Source: Brucella tritici (GTDB lineage: Bacteria > Pseudomonadota > Alphaproteobacteria > Rhizobiales > Rhizobiaceae). From it: a DNA stretch of 64,000 bases. Shown here one piece after another: positions 17,813 to 26,340 of the stretch. The translations under genes and the position numbers were made by a program. Within the stretch, counting starts at the first letter, position 1. The number at the start of each line of letters is the position of its first letter. The notes under the pieces were generated by a model, which was not told the DNA's origin, searched no databases, and worked only from the letters and a program-made list of their open reading frames with translations. Location: assembly GCF_902825325.1 (NCBI RefSeq), contig NZ_CADEAR010000004.1, positions 308,730 through 372,729 of the forward strand, written 5' to 3'.

Positions 17813-19174
17813 ATGCAGCGGGAAAAGGTGACGGTCGCATTCGCGATTGCTTCAGCATGTGCAAAACCAGTGGTGAGCGCCAATGCGCGGACACTGGCGC
17901 GTGACGCCATTTTAGATACGTTGGCCTGTATGGTGGCAGGTCGTGACGATGTCAGTACGAAAAGTGTTGCGAAAGCCTTTGCAGAATTCAGCGCTGGCGG
18001 AACTGCTTTGTTGGTTGCGGGAGAAACAGGCAGCCCGATGTTCGCTGCACTGGTCAATGCTACAGCAGCGCATGCGCTCGATTTCGACGATAATTTCCTG
18101 CCCGGCATGAGTCATGCCTCGGCGGTGATCGTGCCCGCTATCTTGGCACTGACCAATCTGGATGAAACCGCAGGGGGGCGTCTGATTGACGCCTATCTGG
18201 CAGGACTGCAGGCACAGGCCCTGGTAGGCGAGGGCCTGGGACAGGCACATTACACAGCTGGCTGGCACGGCACCTCAACGGTGGGGAGTATTGGCACGGC
18301 TGTCGCCACGGCTCATATGCTCGGTCTCGACATCGCGACGACCACACAGGCGATCACTATCGCTGCCAGTTTCGCATCCGGCACGAAAGGTCAGTTCGGC
18401 ACGCTGATCAAGCCGTTTCATGCAGGCATGGCCGCGCGCAATGCTGTTGAGGCTGCATTGCTCGCAAAAGCCGGAATGGAGGCCCGGCACGATATTCTGG
18501 AAGGGGAGCAGGGTATTCGTGAGTTATTTGCAGGGGACCCACGTCACGGTTGGATTATCGAGGATATCCTCACGGATAAGGCGCATGTAATCGAAACGGC
18601 CGGTGTCATGCCGAAACGGCATCCTTGCTGTGGGTCCACCCATATGATCGTCGACGCATTGCTTGATCTTAAGGAAGAACACCGGTTTGATGCCGAGGAT
18701 GTTGTAGCTGTAGATACGTTGGTTGGGATCGCGAACTACCGCAATCTTGCCTATATGCAGCCGGCCGACCAGATGCAGGCACGCTTTTCCATGCAATATT
18801 GCGTCGCACGCGCCCTGCGGCAGGGACATCTGGCACTTGCAGATTTTACCCCAGAGGCCGTGGGTGCTTTCCGGGACGATCCATTGCTCGATGTTATCGC
18901 CATGCGAAGTTATTCGATGGAGGAAGAACGGGCATCAGTGGAAAAGCTGCCGCATGTCGCAACCGTTACACTGAAAAACGGACGTGTTTTGCAGGCGTCG
19001 CGCAGCTTCGCCGTTGGTACTCTGCAGCAACCGTTTAGCGCAGATGACCGGACGCGAAAATTTCTTGATTGTTGTGCGGTGATTCCGGCAGCAGATCAGA
19101 TCTATCGGGATTTGCGTGATCTTGACGATGCAGAGAACCTGCAAGCTGTTGCGGCACTTTTCACCCGGCCTTGA
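17813..19174 (+). CDS. MmgE/PrpD family protein
   Basis: A 453-residue member of the MmgE/PrpD fold, which includes 2-methylcitrate dehydratase and related lyases or epimerases. The family segments HALDFDD (about residue 85), GWHGTSTVG and KRHPCCGSTHMIVDAL are present. AGGGG lies seven bases before the ATG at 17813, within the end of the serine hydrolase, so the longer frame from 17792 is not used. There is no propionate gene (prpB or prpC) nearby, so a role in 2-methylcitrate metabolism is unlikely; it more probably acts on a product of the peptide importer operon. It ends four bases before the convergent LysR gene. Confidence 0.85.
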   Translation: MQREKVTVAFAIASACAKPVVSANARTLARDAILDTLACMVAGRDDVSTKSVAKAFAEFSAGGTALLVAGETGSPMFAALVNATAAHALDFDDNFLPGMSHASAVIVPAILALTNLDETAGGRLIDAYLAGLQAQALVGEGLGQAHYTAGWHGTSTVGSIGTAVATAHMLGLDIATTTQAITIAASFASGTKGQFGTLIKPFHAGMAARNAVEAALLAKAGMEARHDILEGEQGIRELFAGDPRHGWIIEDILTDKAHVIETAGVMPKRHPCCGSTHMIVDALLDLKEEHRFDAEDVVAVDTLVGIANYRNLAYMQPADQMQARFSMQYCVARALRQGHLALADFTPEAVGAFRDDPLLDVIAMRSYSMEEERASVEKLPHVATVTLKNGRVLQASRSFAVGTLQQPFSADDRTRKFLDCCAVIPAADQIYRDLRDLDDAENLQAVAALFTRP

Positions 19175-19178
19175 TGAC

Positions 19179-20120
19179 TTAACTCGGCGCAAGACTTCCG
19201 GCGTTGTGGCCATTTTTCTGGGCAACCAGTTGCGAGGCACGGCGCCAGAAGAGTTCCGCCTGCTTGTTCCTGAATTGAGGTGTTCGGTAAACGCGGATTT
19301 CAATCAACAGATCGGTGTTTGTTTCACCGGCGCGGACGAGCACGCCACGCTTGAGTTCATCGTCGACAAGGCTTTCCGGTATCCATGCAACACCATGTCC
19401 GGAGACCGCCATTGCTTTGAGCGCAACAGACATTCCGTTTTCATAGACCGTATTCAATTCGAAACCATGTTTCTCAAGCAGCCAGGGCAGAGCGAGAGAA
19501 AAGAACGAATTGCCTCGATAGCTGAGGAAGTCGATTGGTAGCGACTTTTCCTTCAAGCTATGTAGGGCTTGTCCATTCGGCGCAGGAGCGGATACAGGGA
19601 TGACCCTCTCGGTGCCCAGTGCCAAAAACGGATAACCGCCAAGATCATCCATCTGCGGAACTGCCGGATGCGCATAAGTCAGGAAGAAGTCGCAATGCCC
19701 GCTGACAAGCGTGGAAATATTTCCGACGAATGATGAATGCGGATCGGCAAAACGGGCACGGAATGACGCGCCGGAGGCTTCAATCTGCGCCATCCAGTGC
19801 GGAAAGAATGTGAGTGACAGCGTGTTGAGTGTAGCAAAAGAAACGATTTCCCACGATGCGCTATAACCTTCGCTGACGGTCTTACGGGCGGTAAGCAGCA
19901 TTTCAAGAGCATCGTGTGCTCGCGGAAGAAAACACTCTCCCGCCTTCGTCAAGCCAATAGGATTCGAAGAGCGGTCGATCAGGGGGAGGCCAATCCAGTC
20001 TTCCAGTTGCTTGATGCGCTTGCTGAGGGCAGACTGCGTGATATTGCGGTCACCTGCCGCGCGAGAATAGCTCCTGTGTTCTGCAAGACTGACGAAATCT
20101 TCAAGCCATTTCAGTTCCAT
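19179..20120 (-). CDS. LysR family transcriptional regulator
   Basis: A 313-residue LysR regulator. The N-terminal winged helix-turn-helix covers ELKWLEDFVSLAEHRSYSRAAGD and ITQSALSKRIKQLE, and the rest is a periplasmic-binding-like effector domain. The ATG at 20120 is favoured over a GTG at 20129, because the family begins MELKWLEDF. It converges on the peptide operon with only four bases between stops, so it cannot control that operon from its own promoter region in the usual divergent way; the target is uncertain. Confidence 0.88.
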   Translation of the reverse strand: MELKWLEDFVSLAEHRSYSRAAGDRNITQSALSKRIKQLEDWIGLPLIDRSSNPIGLTKAGECFLPRAHDALEMLLTARKTVSEGYSASWEIVSFATLNTLSLTFFPHWMAQIEASGASFRARFADPHSSFVGNISTLVSGHCDFFLTYAHPAVPQMDDLGGYPFLALGTERVIPVSAPAPNGQALHSLKEKSLPIDFLSYRGNSFFSLALPWLLEKHGFELNTVYENGMSVALKAMAVSGHGVAWIPESLVDDELKRGVLVRAGETNTDLLIEIRVYRTPQFRNKQAELFWRRASQLVAQKNGHNAGSLAPS

Positions 20121-20271
20121 AGTCTGCACCGATACATCAGATAAGCAAAAAAGTTCACAGCCTATCTATAACGCGATCCGATTGGATTGAGGTAGAGTTC
20201 ATCTGATGTTTTCGATCAAACAATGATCTGGCCGATAGCGGCAGATAGACAAAACGAGACGTCTGATGCCT

Positions 20272-20955
20272 TTACAACGAGTCGCGTACGCGCTCCCATG
20301 CCTTGGTCAAATGGCGTCCCAATACTTCAGACAGTCGGGTCGCGTCGCGGGCTTCCAGCGCCTCGATCATTTCTTGGTGCTCTGATACAGCCGCCGCCCA
20401 TTTTTCGGTGCCTTCGTGGCCGACGAAACGGATTCGTTTCAATCGTGTCTGCAGCATTTGGTGAATGTCTGCCAGCGTGGGGTTTTTGGCCAGACGAACG
20501 ATGGCGAGATGAATCTGCTGGTTCAGTTTGTAATATTGCAGTCGGTCAGCATGCTTGTACCGCTCGATCATTTCATCGTGCAGTGAACGAACGTCAGCAA
20601 TTTCCTTGTCGGACGCCAGCTCGCAGGCGAGCTTTCCGGCAAGCTCTTCCAGAGTGCGCAGGACTGTGAGCATGTCTTTCACGTCGGCGGCACTGAATCG
20701 CTTCACAACGGCGCCCCGACTTGGAACAAGCTCGACCAGACCTTCGCTGGCCAGATACTTGATCGCCTCACGCAGCGGTGTCCGGGACACGCCAAGTTGC
20801 TCCCCGAGCTGGCCTTCATGCAGACGCGTGCCAGGTTCTAGCTGCCCTTCGATAATCATGTCGCGCAGATGGTTGACGAGCATGTCGTGCAAGGCAGTAC
20901 GGCGGAACGCTTGTGAGCCGTTTTCGGCTTGTTCGTTTTTTTGAATTTCGTCCAT
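20272..20955 (-). CDS. GntR family regulator, FCD (FadR-C) type
   Basis: A 227-residue regulator with an N-terminal GntR winged helix (LHDMLVNHLRDMIIEG, then GVSRTPLREAIKYLASEGLVEL) and an all-helical FCD ligand domain containing the metal-binding histidines in NQQIHLAIVRLA and SEHQEMIEAL. The ATG at 20955 with AAGG upstream is preferred over a start 32 codons earlier that would run through the divergent promoter. It is divergent from pdxA2, and two copies of a 16-bp sequence in the gap look like its operators. It probably represses the sugar-acid operon 21131-28047 until its ligand appears. Confidence 0.9.
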   Translation of the reverse strand: MDEIQKNEQAENGSQAFRRTALHDMLVNHLRDMIIEGQLEPGTRLHEGQLGEQLGVSRTPLREAIKYLASEGLVELVPSRGAVVKRFSAADVKDMLTVLRTLEELAGKLACELASDKEIADVRSLHDEMIERYKHADRLQYYKLNQQIHLAIVRLAKNPTLADIHQMLQTRLKRIRFVGHEGTEKWAAAVSEHQEMIEALEARDATRLSEVLGRHLTKAWERVRDSL

Positions 20956-21042
20956 CGGCCTTTTTCTCAAAGAGTGAGCTCGAATCCTCACCTCACCGTT
21001 TGAGGCGAAGATGGCTGGCCTGCCCTCAACCGTCAATATAAA

Positions 21043-21062
21043 ATGCTGCATACAGAATACAA
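21043..21062. promoter_or_regulatory. putative GntR operator, copy 1 (imperfect)
   Basis: ATGCTGCATACAGAAT (21043-21058) is an exact copy of the 16-mer at 21096-21111. Here the right arm reads ATACAA instead of ATGCAG, so the palindrome is imperfect. The two copies lie 53 bp apart, close to five helical turns, between the divergent GntR and pdxA2 genes. Confidence 0.6.
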
Positions 21063-21095
21063 AATGCTTGCGTCATGCGTGGGGCTGTCATATGC

Positions 21096-21115
21096 ATGCT
21101 GCATACAGAATGCAG
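21096..21115. promoter_or_regulatory. putative GntR operator, copy 2 (perfect palindrome)
   Basis: CTGCAT (21099-21104) and ATGCAG (21110-21115) form a perfect inverted repeat around ACAGA. The site ends three bases before the GAGGAGG ribosome site of pdxA2, so binding here would block transcription of the catabolic operon. Confidence 0.65.
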
Positions 21116-21130
21116 ACGAGGAGGATGCTA

Positions 21131-22162
21131 ATGACCGTTACTGGCGCTGAACCGAGCGTAATTGCGCTTGCAATGGGAGATCCAGCCGGTGTCAGTCCCG
21201 AGCTGACGGCGCGTCTCCTCGCTTTGCCGGATGTCAGAAAAGAAGCGCATATCATCGTCTTTGGTGATCGCCGCGTTCTGGACGAAGGTGCGCGTACAGC
21301 GGGTGTTGAGCTTGATCTGCAGGATTCTACTCTCGAAAATGCGCCGAACATGCCGGTCGGCAAGCACGTCTTCGTTGACTTGAAAAATCTCGATCCGAAG
21401 GATGTTGTGCGTAGTGAAGCCACGTTGGTCGGCGGAACTTTTGCAACTCAGAACTTTCGTACTGCGTTGAAATTTGCCGATGCCGGACATGCGCAGGCTG
21501 TTTGCTTTACGCCGTTCAACAAGCAGGCCATGCGGTTTGCCTATCCGGGTTACGACGACGAAATCCGCTTTGTTGCCGATGTGCTGAGCTTCACAGGCAA
21601 GGTGCGTGAGTTCAACGTTCTGGAGAAAGTCTGGAACGCGCGCGTGACGTCGCATATTCCGCTCAAGGATGTGGCCTCGACCCTGACTGTTGAAGGAATT
21701 CTCGCCGAGCTGGAACTGGCCTGGATGTGCTTGAAGAAGGCGGGATATGACAATCCGAAGATTGCAGTGGCTGGGCTCAATCCACATGCTGGTGACGGCG
21801 GCAGCTTTGGCATGGAAGAAATCGACATCATTGAACCTGCCGTCAAGGCAGCGAAGACCAAGGGGTTCGATGTCGATGGTCCGTTCCCAGCTGACACAGT
21901 GTTCCTGCGTGCTCTGAAGGATGGCTTTCAGGCGGTGCTGACCATGTATCACGATCAGGGTCAGATCGCGATGAAGCTGATGGGCTTCGACAAAGGCGTG
22001 ACAATGATGGGCGGATTGCCGTTCCCGCTCTGCACGCCCGCCCATGGCACTGCCTACGATATTGCCGGGAAGGGCATCGCCGACGTGGGGGCCACGCGCG
22101 AAGCAATCCTGCTCGCGGCACGAATGGCGAAAAGAGCGGCTGCACTTTCAAACGCTGCCTGA
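21131..22162 (+). CDS. pdxA2: PdxA2-like 4-phospho-sugar-acid dehydrogenase
   Basis: A 343-residue member of the PdxA family, NAD-dependent metal enzymes that oxidise and decarboxylate 4-phosphorylated hydroxy acids. Metal-binding histidines are H175 (SHIPL), H219 (NPHAGDGG) and H274 (MYHDQGQ), with spacings like those of PdxA. The ALAMGDPAGVSPEL start and HGTAYDIAGKG are typical. GAGGAGG lies six bases before the ATG at 21131. Because it sits with an importer, an isomerase and a kinase rather than with pyridoxal genes, a catabolic PdxA2 role is likely (known PdxA2 enzymes act on 4-phospho-erythronate or -threonate). The usual DUF1537 kinase partner is absent here. Confidence 0.85.
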   Translation: MTVTGAEPSVIALAMGDPAGVSPELTARLLALPDVRKEAHIIVFGDRRVLDEGARTAGVELDLQDSTLENAPNMPVGKHVFVDLKNLDPKDVVRSEATLVGGTFATQNFRTALKFADAGHAQAVCFTPFNKQAMRFAYPGYDDEIRFVADVLSFTGKVREFNVLEKVWNARVTSHIPLKDVASTLTVEGILAELELAWMCLKKAGYDNPKIAVAGLNPHAGDGGSFGMEEIDIIEPAVKAAKTKGFDVDGPFPADTVFLRALKDGFQAVLTMYHDQGQIAMKLMGFDKGVTMMGGLPFPLCTPAHGTAYDIAGKGIADVGATREAILLAARMAKRAAALSNAA

Positions 22163-22227
22163 TTTTCGACATTTTGACACTATCGGCATGGGGGGAGGCC
22201 CGTGCCGCTTAACTGGGAGGATAGACC

Positions 22228-23217
22228 ATGAAGAAGTCTCTACATATCGCATGCCTGGCAGCAGGCGTGGCAGTAATCGCATCATCTGCTCTGGCATTCG
22301 AGCCGACACGGCCAGTCGAGTTTGTCGTGACAGCCGGGCCGGGCGGCGGTACGGATATTTTCGCGCGTACAATCCAGTCGATCATCGGCAAGTATGACCT
22401 GATGAGTGCGCCAATCGTCGCCACAAACAAGGGCAGCGCGGGCGGAGCAGAAGGTTTTGTCTACACTGCCGGCTATAAGGGCGATCCATACAAGCTCGCT
22501 TTCGGCACGAACAACGCCTATCTTTTGCCGGTGCGCGCAAAGGTTCCTTATAAATCGGCAGATCTGGTCCCAGTTTCGGCACTGGCTTCGGATGAATTCA
22601 TTCTTTGGATCAACGGAAAGTCTGACTTCAAGACAGCCGCAGAGTTTATCGCCAAAGCGAAAGTTGATGCGGGCATGAAGGTTGGCGGCAGTCAGTCCAA
22701 AGACGTTGACCAGATTTTGACATCCATGATCAACGATGCCACGGGTTCGAAACTCGGCTATATCCCGTTCAAAAGCGGTGGCGAAGCCGCTGTTCAGCTC
22801 GCGGGCGAGCACATTGCGGCCAATGTCAACAATCCGAGTGAGAATCTTGGCCAATGGCAGGCGGGCATGGTGAAGCCGCTTTGCGTCTTCAAGGGTGAAA
22901 AACTCAAGAGTGACGGCAAGGTTGCTGGCGATATGGGATGGAGCGACATCCCGACCTGCAAGGAAGCAGGGATCGCAATCGAAAATTACTCCATGCCACG
23001 CACCGTTTGGCTTCCTGCAGGCGTCGATCAGGACGTGGTTGATTACTATGCAGGCGTACTCAAGAAGGTTGCCGAGACACCTGAATGGGCGAAGTATCTT
23101 GCCGATAGTTCGCAATCCGCCGCCTATATGAGCGGTAATGAACTCTCATCCTTTATCAAGAACGATGAAACAGCGGTAACGGCCGTATTGAAGCGTGAAG
23201 GTTGGCTTGCCAACTGA
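22228..23217 (+). CDS. TctC-type substrate-binding protein of a TTT importer
   Basis: A 329-residue periplasmic binding protein of the tripartite tricarboxylate transporter family. A signal peptide of about 23 residues ends at SSALA-FEPT. The first mature strand FVVTAGPGGGTDIFAR is the family hallmark and binds the carboxylate. It should capture an organic acid for the TctB/TctA pair that follows. It lies 65 bp after pdxA2. In this family the ligand cannot be told from sequence, but the operon points to a sugar acid. Confidence 0.9.
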   Translation: MKKSLHIACLAAGVAVIASSALAFEPTRPVEFVVTAGPGGGTDIFARTIQSIIGKYDLMSAPIVATNKGSAGGAEGFVYTAGYKGDPYKLAFGTNNAYLLPVRAKVPYKSADLVPVSALASDEFILWINGKSDFKTAAEFIAKAKVDAGMKVGGSQSKDVDQILTSMINDATGSKLGYIPFKSGGEAAVQLAGEHIAANVNNPSENLGQWQAGMVKPLCVFKGEKLKSDGKVAGDMGWSDIPTCKEAGIAIENYSMPRTVWLPAGVDQDVVDYYAGVLKKVAETPEWAKYLADSSQSAAYMSGNELSSFIKNDETAVTAVLKREGWLAN

Positions 23218-23279
23218 CGTTTTGTGCATTCATGCAGACGCCATTGGCGTCTGCATCATTCATCGAAGGAGCTCATCCC

Positions 23280-23780
23280 ATGAGTGAGAAAGGTGAAGGC
23301 GGCGTTTCCCGATTCGTCATCGAAGCGGGCGTTGCTCTCCTGACAGGCGCGCTGGGAGCGGCGGTCTGTTACGGCTCACAACAGGCTGGCACAGGCTGGA
23401 CGGAAATGGGGCCGGATGCGGGTTATTTCCCGTTCTACATCGGGCTGCTGATCATGTTCGGAAGTGCGGTCAATCTCGTTGTGGCATTTATAAAACATCG
23501 TGGCAGCGGGGAAGTCTTTGTTGAACTCTCCCGGCTGAAACCGGTTCTCGGGTTCGCCTTGCCGCTGGTTGCCTTCGCTGCCATATCCACGGTTCTCGGG
23601 CTTTATGTCGGCACGGCACTCTACATCGCTGGAGCGATGATGTTTCAGGGACGCTACAAGTGGTGGACTTCCGTGCCAGCCGGTATTGCCGTTTCCCTCT
23701 TCTTTTTCGTCATTTTTGAAATCGGCTTCAAGGTTCCGCTCCTTAAAGGCCCGGTCGAGGCTTTCTTCGGCATTTATTGA
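23280..23780 (+). CDS. TctB-type small membrane subunit of a TTT importer
   Basis: A 166-residue inner-membrane protein with four predicted helices, for example GVALLTGALGAAVCYG and GLALYVGTALYIAGAM-like stretches. The segment PDAGYFPFYIGLLIMFGSAVNL is typical of TctB. AAGGAG lies about nine bases before the ATG at 23280; a longer frame from 23202 would overlap the TctC gene and is not preferred. It is the small partner of TctA, 33 bp downstream. Confidence 0.87.
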   Translation: MSEKGEGGVSRFVIEAGVALLTGALGAAVCYGSQQAGTGWTEMGPDAGYFPFYIGLLIMFGSAVNLVVAFIKHRGSGEVFVELSRLKPVLGFALPLVAFAAISTVLGLYVGTALYIAGAMMFQGRYKWWTSVPAGIAVSLFFFVIFEIGFKVPLLKGPVEAFFGIY

Positions 23781-23813
23781 TACCGGAAAGTCCGATGTCT
23801 TTGGAGGAAAGAC

Positions 23814-25343
23814 ATGGAAAATTTCAGTCTCCTGATGGATGGCTTCGCCCACATACTCAGTTTCAATCATGTTCTGCTGATGATGCTGGGTGTGACGCTA
23901 GGAATTCTGGTTGGTGTCCTGCCGGGATTGGGCGCGCCTAACGGCGTTTCCTTGCTTTTGCCGCTGACATTCACGATGGACCCTATCTCCGCGATTATTC
24001 TGCTTTCCTGTATGTATTGGGGCGCATTGTTCGGTGGATCGACTACGTCCATTCTATTCAATATTCCAGGTGAGCCTTCGTCCGTTGCCACCACTTTCGA
24101 TGGATATCCGATGGCGAAGGCCGGACATGCGAGCCGCGCCCTGACGCTGGCATTCGTTTCGGCTGGTATCGGAGCACTGGCTGGCGTAGTGATGATTACA
24201 CTGCTCTCCAGCTGGGTCGCCAATTTCGCCCTGCGGTTTTCTTCCCCGGAATATTTTGCTGTCTATTTTCTGGCTTTTGCCAGCTTCATATCCATGGGCG
24301 CTCAATCACCTTTCAAGACACTCGTTTCCATGATGATCGGTTTTGCTTTTGCTTCGGTGGGGATGGACACGATCTCCGGCAACTTGCGCCTGACATTCGA
24401 AATGCCGGAACTCATCAAGGGTATTTCCTTTCTGATTGCAGTGATGGGCCTGTTCGGGATCGGCGAACTGTTGCTGACGACGGAGGAGGGGTTACGCTTT
24501 GATGGCATCAAGGCACGGGTGCGTCTCGGTGAGATTGGGCGTACGCTTCTTGAAATGCCGCGCTACTGGTTCACGCTCGCTCGTTCAACGCTGATTGGTA
24601 TCTGGATGGGCATAACGCCCGCCGGACCAACGGCCGCATCCTTTATGAGTTACGGCGTGGCTCGTCGTTCCGCTCGCGATAAATCGAAGTTCGGCAAGGG
24701 GGATCCACGCGGTATCGTGGCGCCGGAAACTGCGGACCATTCGGCCGGTACATCTGCGCTTCTCCCCATGCTTGCACTTGGTGTGCCGGGTTCGGCTACC
24801 GCTGCTGTGATGATGGGCGGCCTGATGATCTGGGGTCTCACTCCTGGCCCGACATTGTTCACGGATCGCCCGGATTTCGTCTGGGGCCTGATTGCCTCCA
24901 TGTATCTCGGCAACATTGTTGCCGTCATTCTGGTGATTGCGACTGTGCCGCTCTACGCATCTATCCTGCGCGTGCCGTTCTCGATTATCGGACCGATTAT
25001 TGTCGCGGTCATTTTCTCCGGCGCCTATCAGGTCGCCAATTCGATAACCGACGTCTGGCTGGTGATCGCATTTGGCGTGCTGGGCTATATCTTCAAGAAA
25101 CTCGACTATCCACTGGCACCGTTGGTTCTCGCCATGGTTCTGGGCGATAAGGCAGAGGATGCCTTCCGTCAGTCGATGATGATTTCTAACGGTGAGCTTT
25201 CGATATTCTGGTCGAATGGTTTGGTTGCGTCGCTGATGACGCTCGGCGTCTTCCTGCTTGTTTCACCCGCGATCTTCTGGGGCATTGGCAAACTGCGTAG
25301 CCGGAAACCCGAAATGCCCTCGGGTAACGGTAATGTGGCCTGA
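23814..25343 (+). CDS. TctA-type large permease of a TTT importer
   Basis: A 509-residue, highly hydrophobic membrane protein with about 11-12 helices. The family motifs GVLPGLGAPNGVSLLLPLTF (near residue 33) and the central LGVPGSATAAVMMGGLMIWG repeat half are present. TTGGAGGAAAG precedes the ATG. It forms the ion-driven channel of the importer and completes the tctC-tctB-tctA order. The stop is 34 bp before the preferred isomerase start. Confidence 0.93.
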   Translation: MENFSLLMDGFAHILSFNHVLLMMLGVTLGILVGVLPGLGAPNGVSLLLPLTFTMDPISAIILLSCMYWGALFGGSTTSILFNIPGEPSSVATTFDGYPMAKAGHASRALTLAFVSAGIGALAGVVMITLLSSWVANFALRFSSPEYFAVYFLAFASFISMGAQSPFKTLVSMMIGFAFASVGMDTISGNLRLTFEMPELIKGISFLIAVMGLFGIGELLLTTEEGLRFDGIKARVRLGEIGRTLLEMPRYWFTLARSTLIGIWMGITPAGPTAASFMSYGVARRSARDKSKFGKGDPRGIVAPETADHSAGTSALLPMLALGVPGSATAAVMMGGLMIWGLTPGPTLFTDRPDFVWGLIASMYLGNIVAVILVIATVPLYASILRVPFSIIGPIIVAVIFSGAYQVANSITDVWLVIAFGVLGYIFKKLDYPLAPLVLAMVLGDKAEDAFRQSMMISNGELSIFWSNGLVASLMTLGVFLLVSPAIFWGIGKLRSRKPEMPSGNGNVA

Positions 25344-25377
25344 TTTCGATGGATTACGCAAAGAACGGGAATGTAAG

Positions 25378-26316
25378 TTGAAACAGACGACTTCGAAATG
25401 GACGCGCGAAACCTGGCCAATTGCAGCAGCGATGATCCAGTATCCCAATATGCTGCCGGATGGCAGTTCCGTGCAGGATCAGTCGGCAGAAGATTGGGCT
25501 CGTACTTTGTCCGACGTTGCGGATGCAGGGTTTACCGAACTCGATCCGACTGACAGCTGGTTGCGGCTGGCGGATTTGTCACCCGCCCGTCTTGGTGAAT
25601 TTATGGCGGTCACCAAATCGCTCGGCTTTACTATTCCTGCGATTTCGACCTCACGGCGCAGCGTGATCGATGCACAGCATGGCGACGAATATTTGGCCTA
25701 TGGGCACAGGGTTATCGACACGGCAAAGGAAATCGGTGCCAGTTGCGTTTCCTTCGGGCTTTTTGAACCGCTGACAGACCTGCAGAAACAGGCATTATGG
25801 TTCTGGACGGTCGACGGAGCGAAGAACCCGGACGATCCGGCTGTCTGGAACAAGGCTGTTGAACGAATTCGCGAACTCGGTCGTCACGCAGAGGAGCTTG
25901 GCATAGAGCTGTCTCTTGAAATGTATGAGGATACTTATCTCGGTACTGCGGACAGTTCGGTTCGTTTTGTCGAGGAAGTCGGCCTCGATAATGTAGGGAT
26001 CAATGCCGATCTGGGTAATCTCATTCGTCTGCACCGTCCGGTCGAGCATTGGCAGCAGATGATGGAGAAGGTCGCGCCTTACGCAAAATTCTGGCACGTC
26101 AAGAACTACACCCGTACAGAAGATCCAGCCTCCGGTGTCATCGTCACACATCCTGCTCCCCTCGAAAGCGGGATCATCAATTATCGTGCAGCCATCAGAA
26201 TGGCGCTGGATCACGGATTTGCCAGCCCGTTTTTATGTGAACATTATGGTGGCGACGGGCTTTCTGTTTCGGCTACAAATCGTGACTACTTGCGCCGCAT
26301 CCTGCCACGCGGCTAA
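25378..26316 (+). CDS. sugar phosphate isomerase/epimerase-like TIM-barrel protein
   Basis: A 312-residue protein of the AP-endonuclease-2/xylose-isomerase-like TIM-barrel superfamily. Likely metal ligands are the glutamate in SLEMYEDTY, the aspartate in GINADLGN, the histidine in FWHVKNY and the glutamate in FLCEHYGGD. The family contains isomerases, epimerases and also decarboxylases of C4-C6 sugar acids. The start is uncertain: TTG at 25378 has GGGA seven bases upstream and gives a family-like N-terminus, while an ATG at 25333 overlaps the TctA stop. It precedes the kinase by 24 bp, so it probably handles an intermediate between uptake and phosphorylation. Confidence 0.8.
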   Translation: MKQTTSKWTRETWPIAAAMIQYPNMLPDGSSVQDQSAEDWARTLSDVADAGFTELDPTDSWLRLADLSPARLGEFMAVTKSLGFTIPAISTSRRSVIDAQHGDEYLAYGHRVIDTAKEIGASCVSFGLFEPLTDLQKQALWFWTVDGAKNPDDPAVWNKAVERIRELGRHAEELGIELSLEMYEDTYLGTADSSVRFVEEVGLDNVGINADLGNLIRLHRPVEHWQQMMEKVAPYAKFWHVKNYTRTEDPASGVIVTHPAPLESGIINYRAAIRMALDHGFASPFLCEHYGGDGLSVSATNRDYLRRILPRG

Positions 26317-26340
26317 TGACCCAGACCAAGGACTGTTTCA

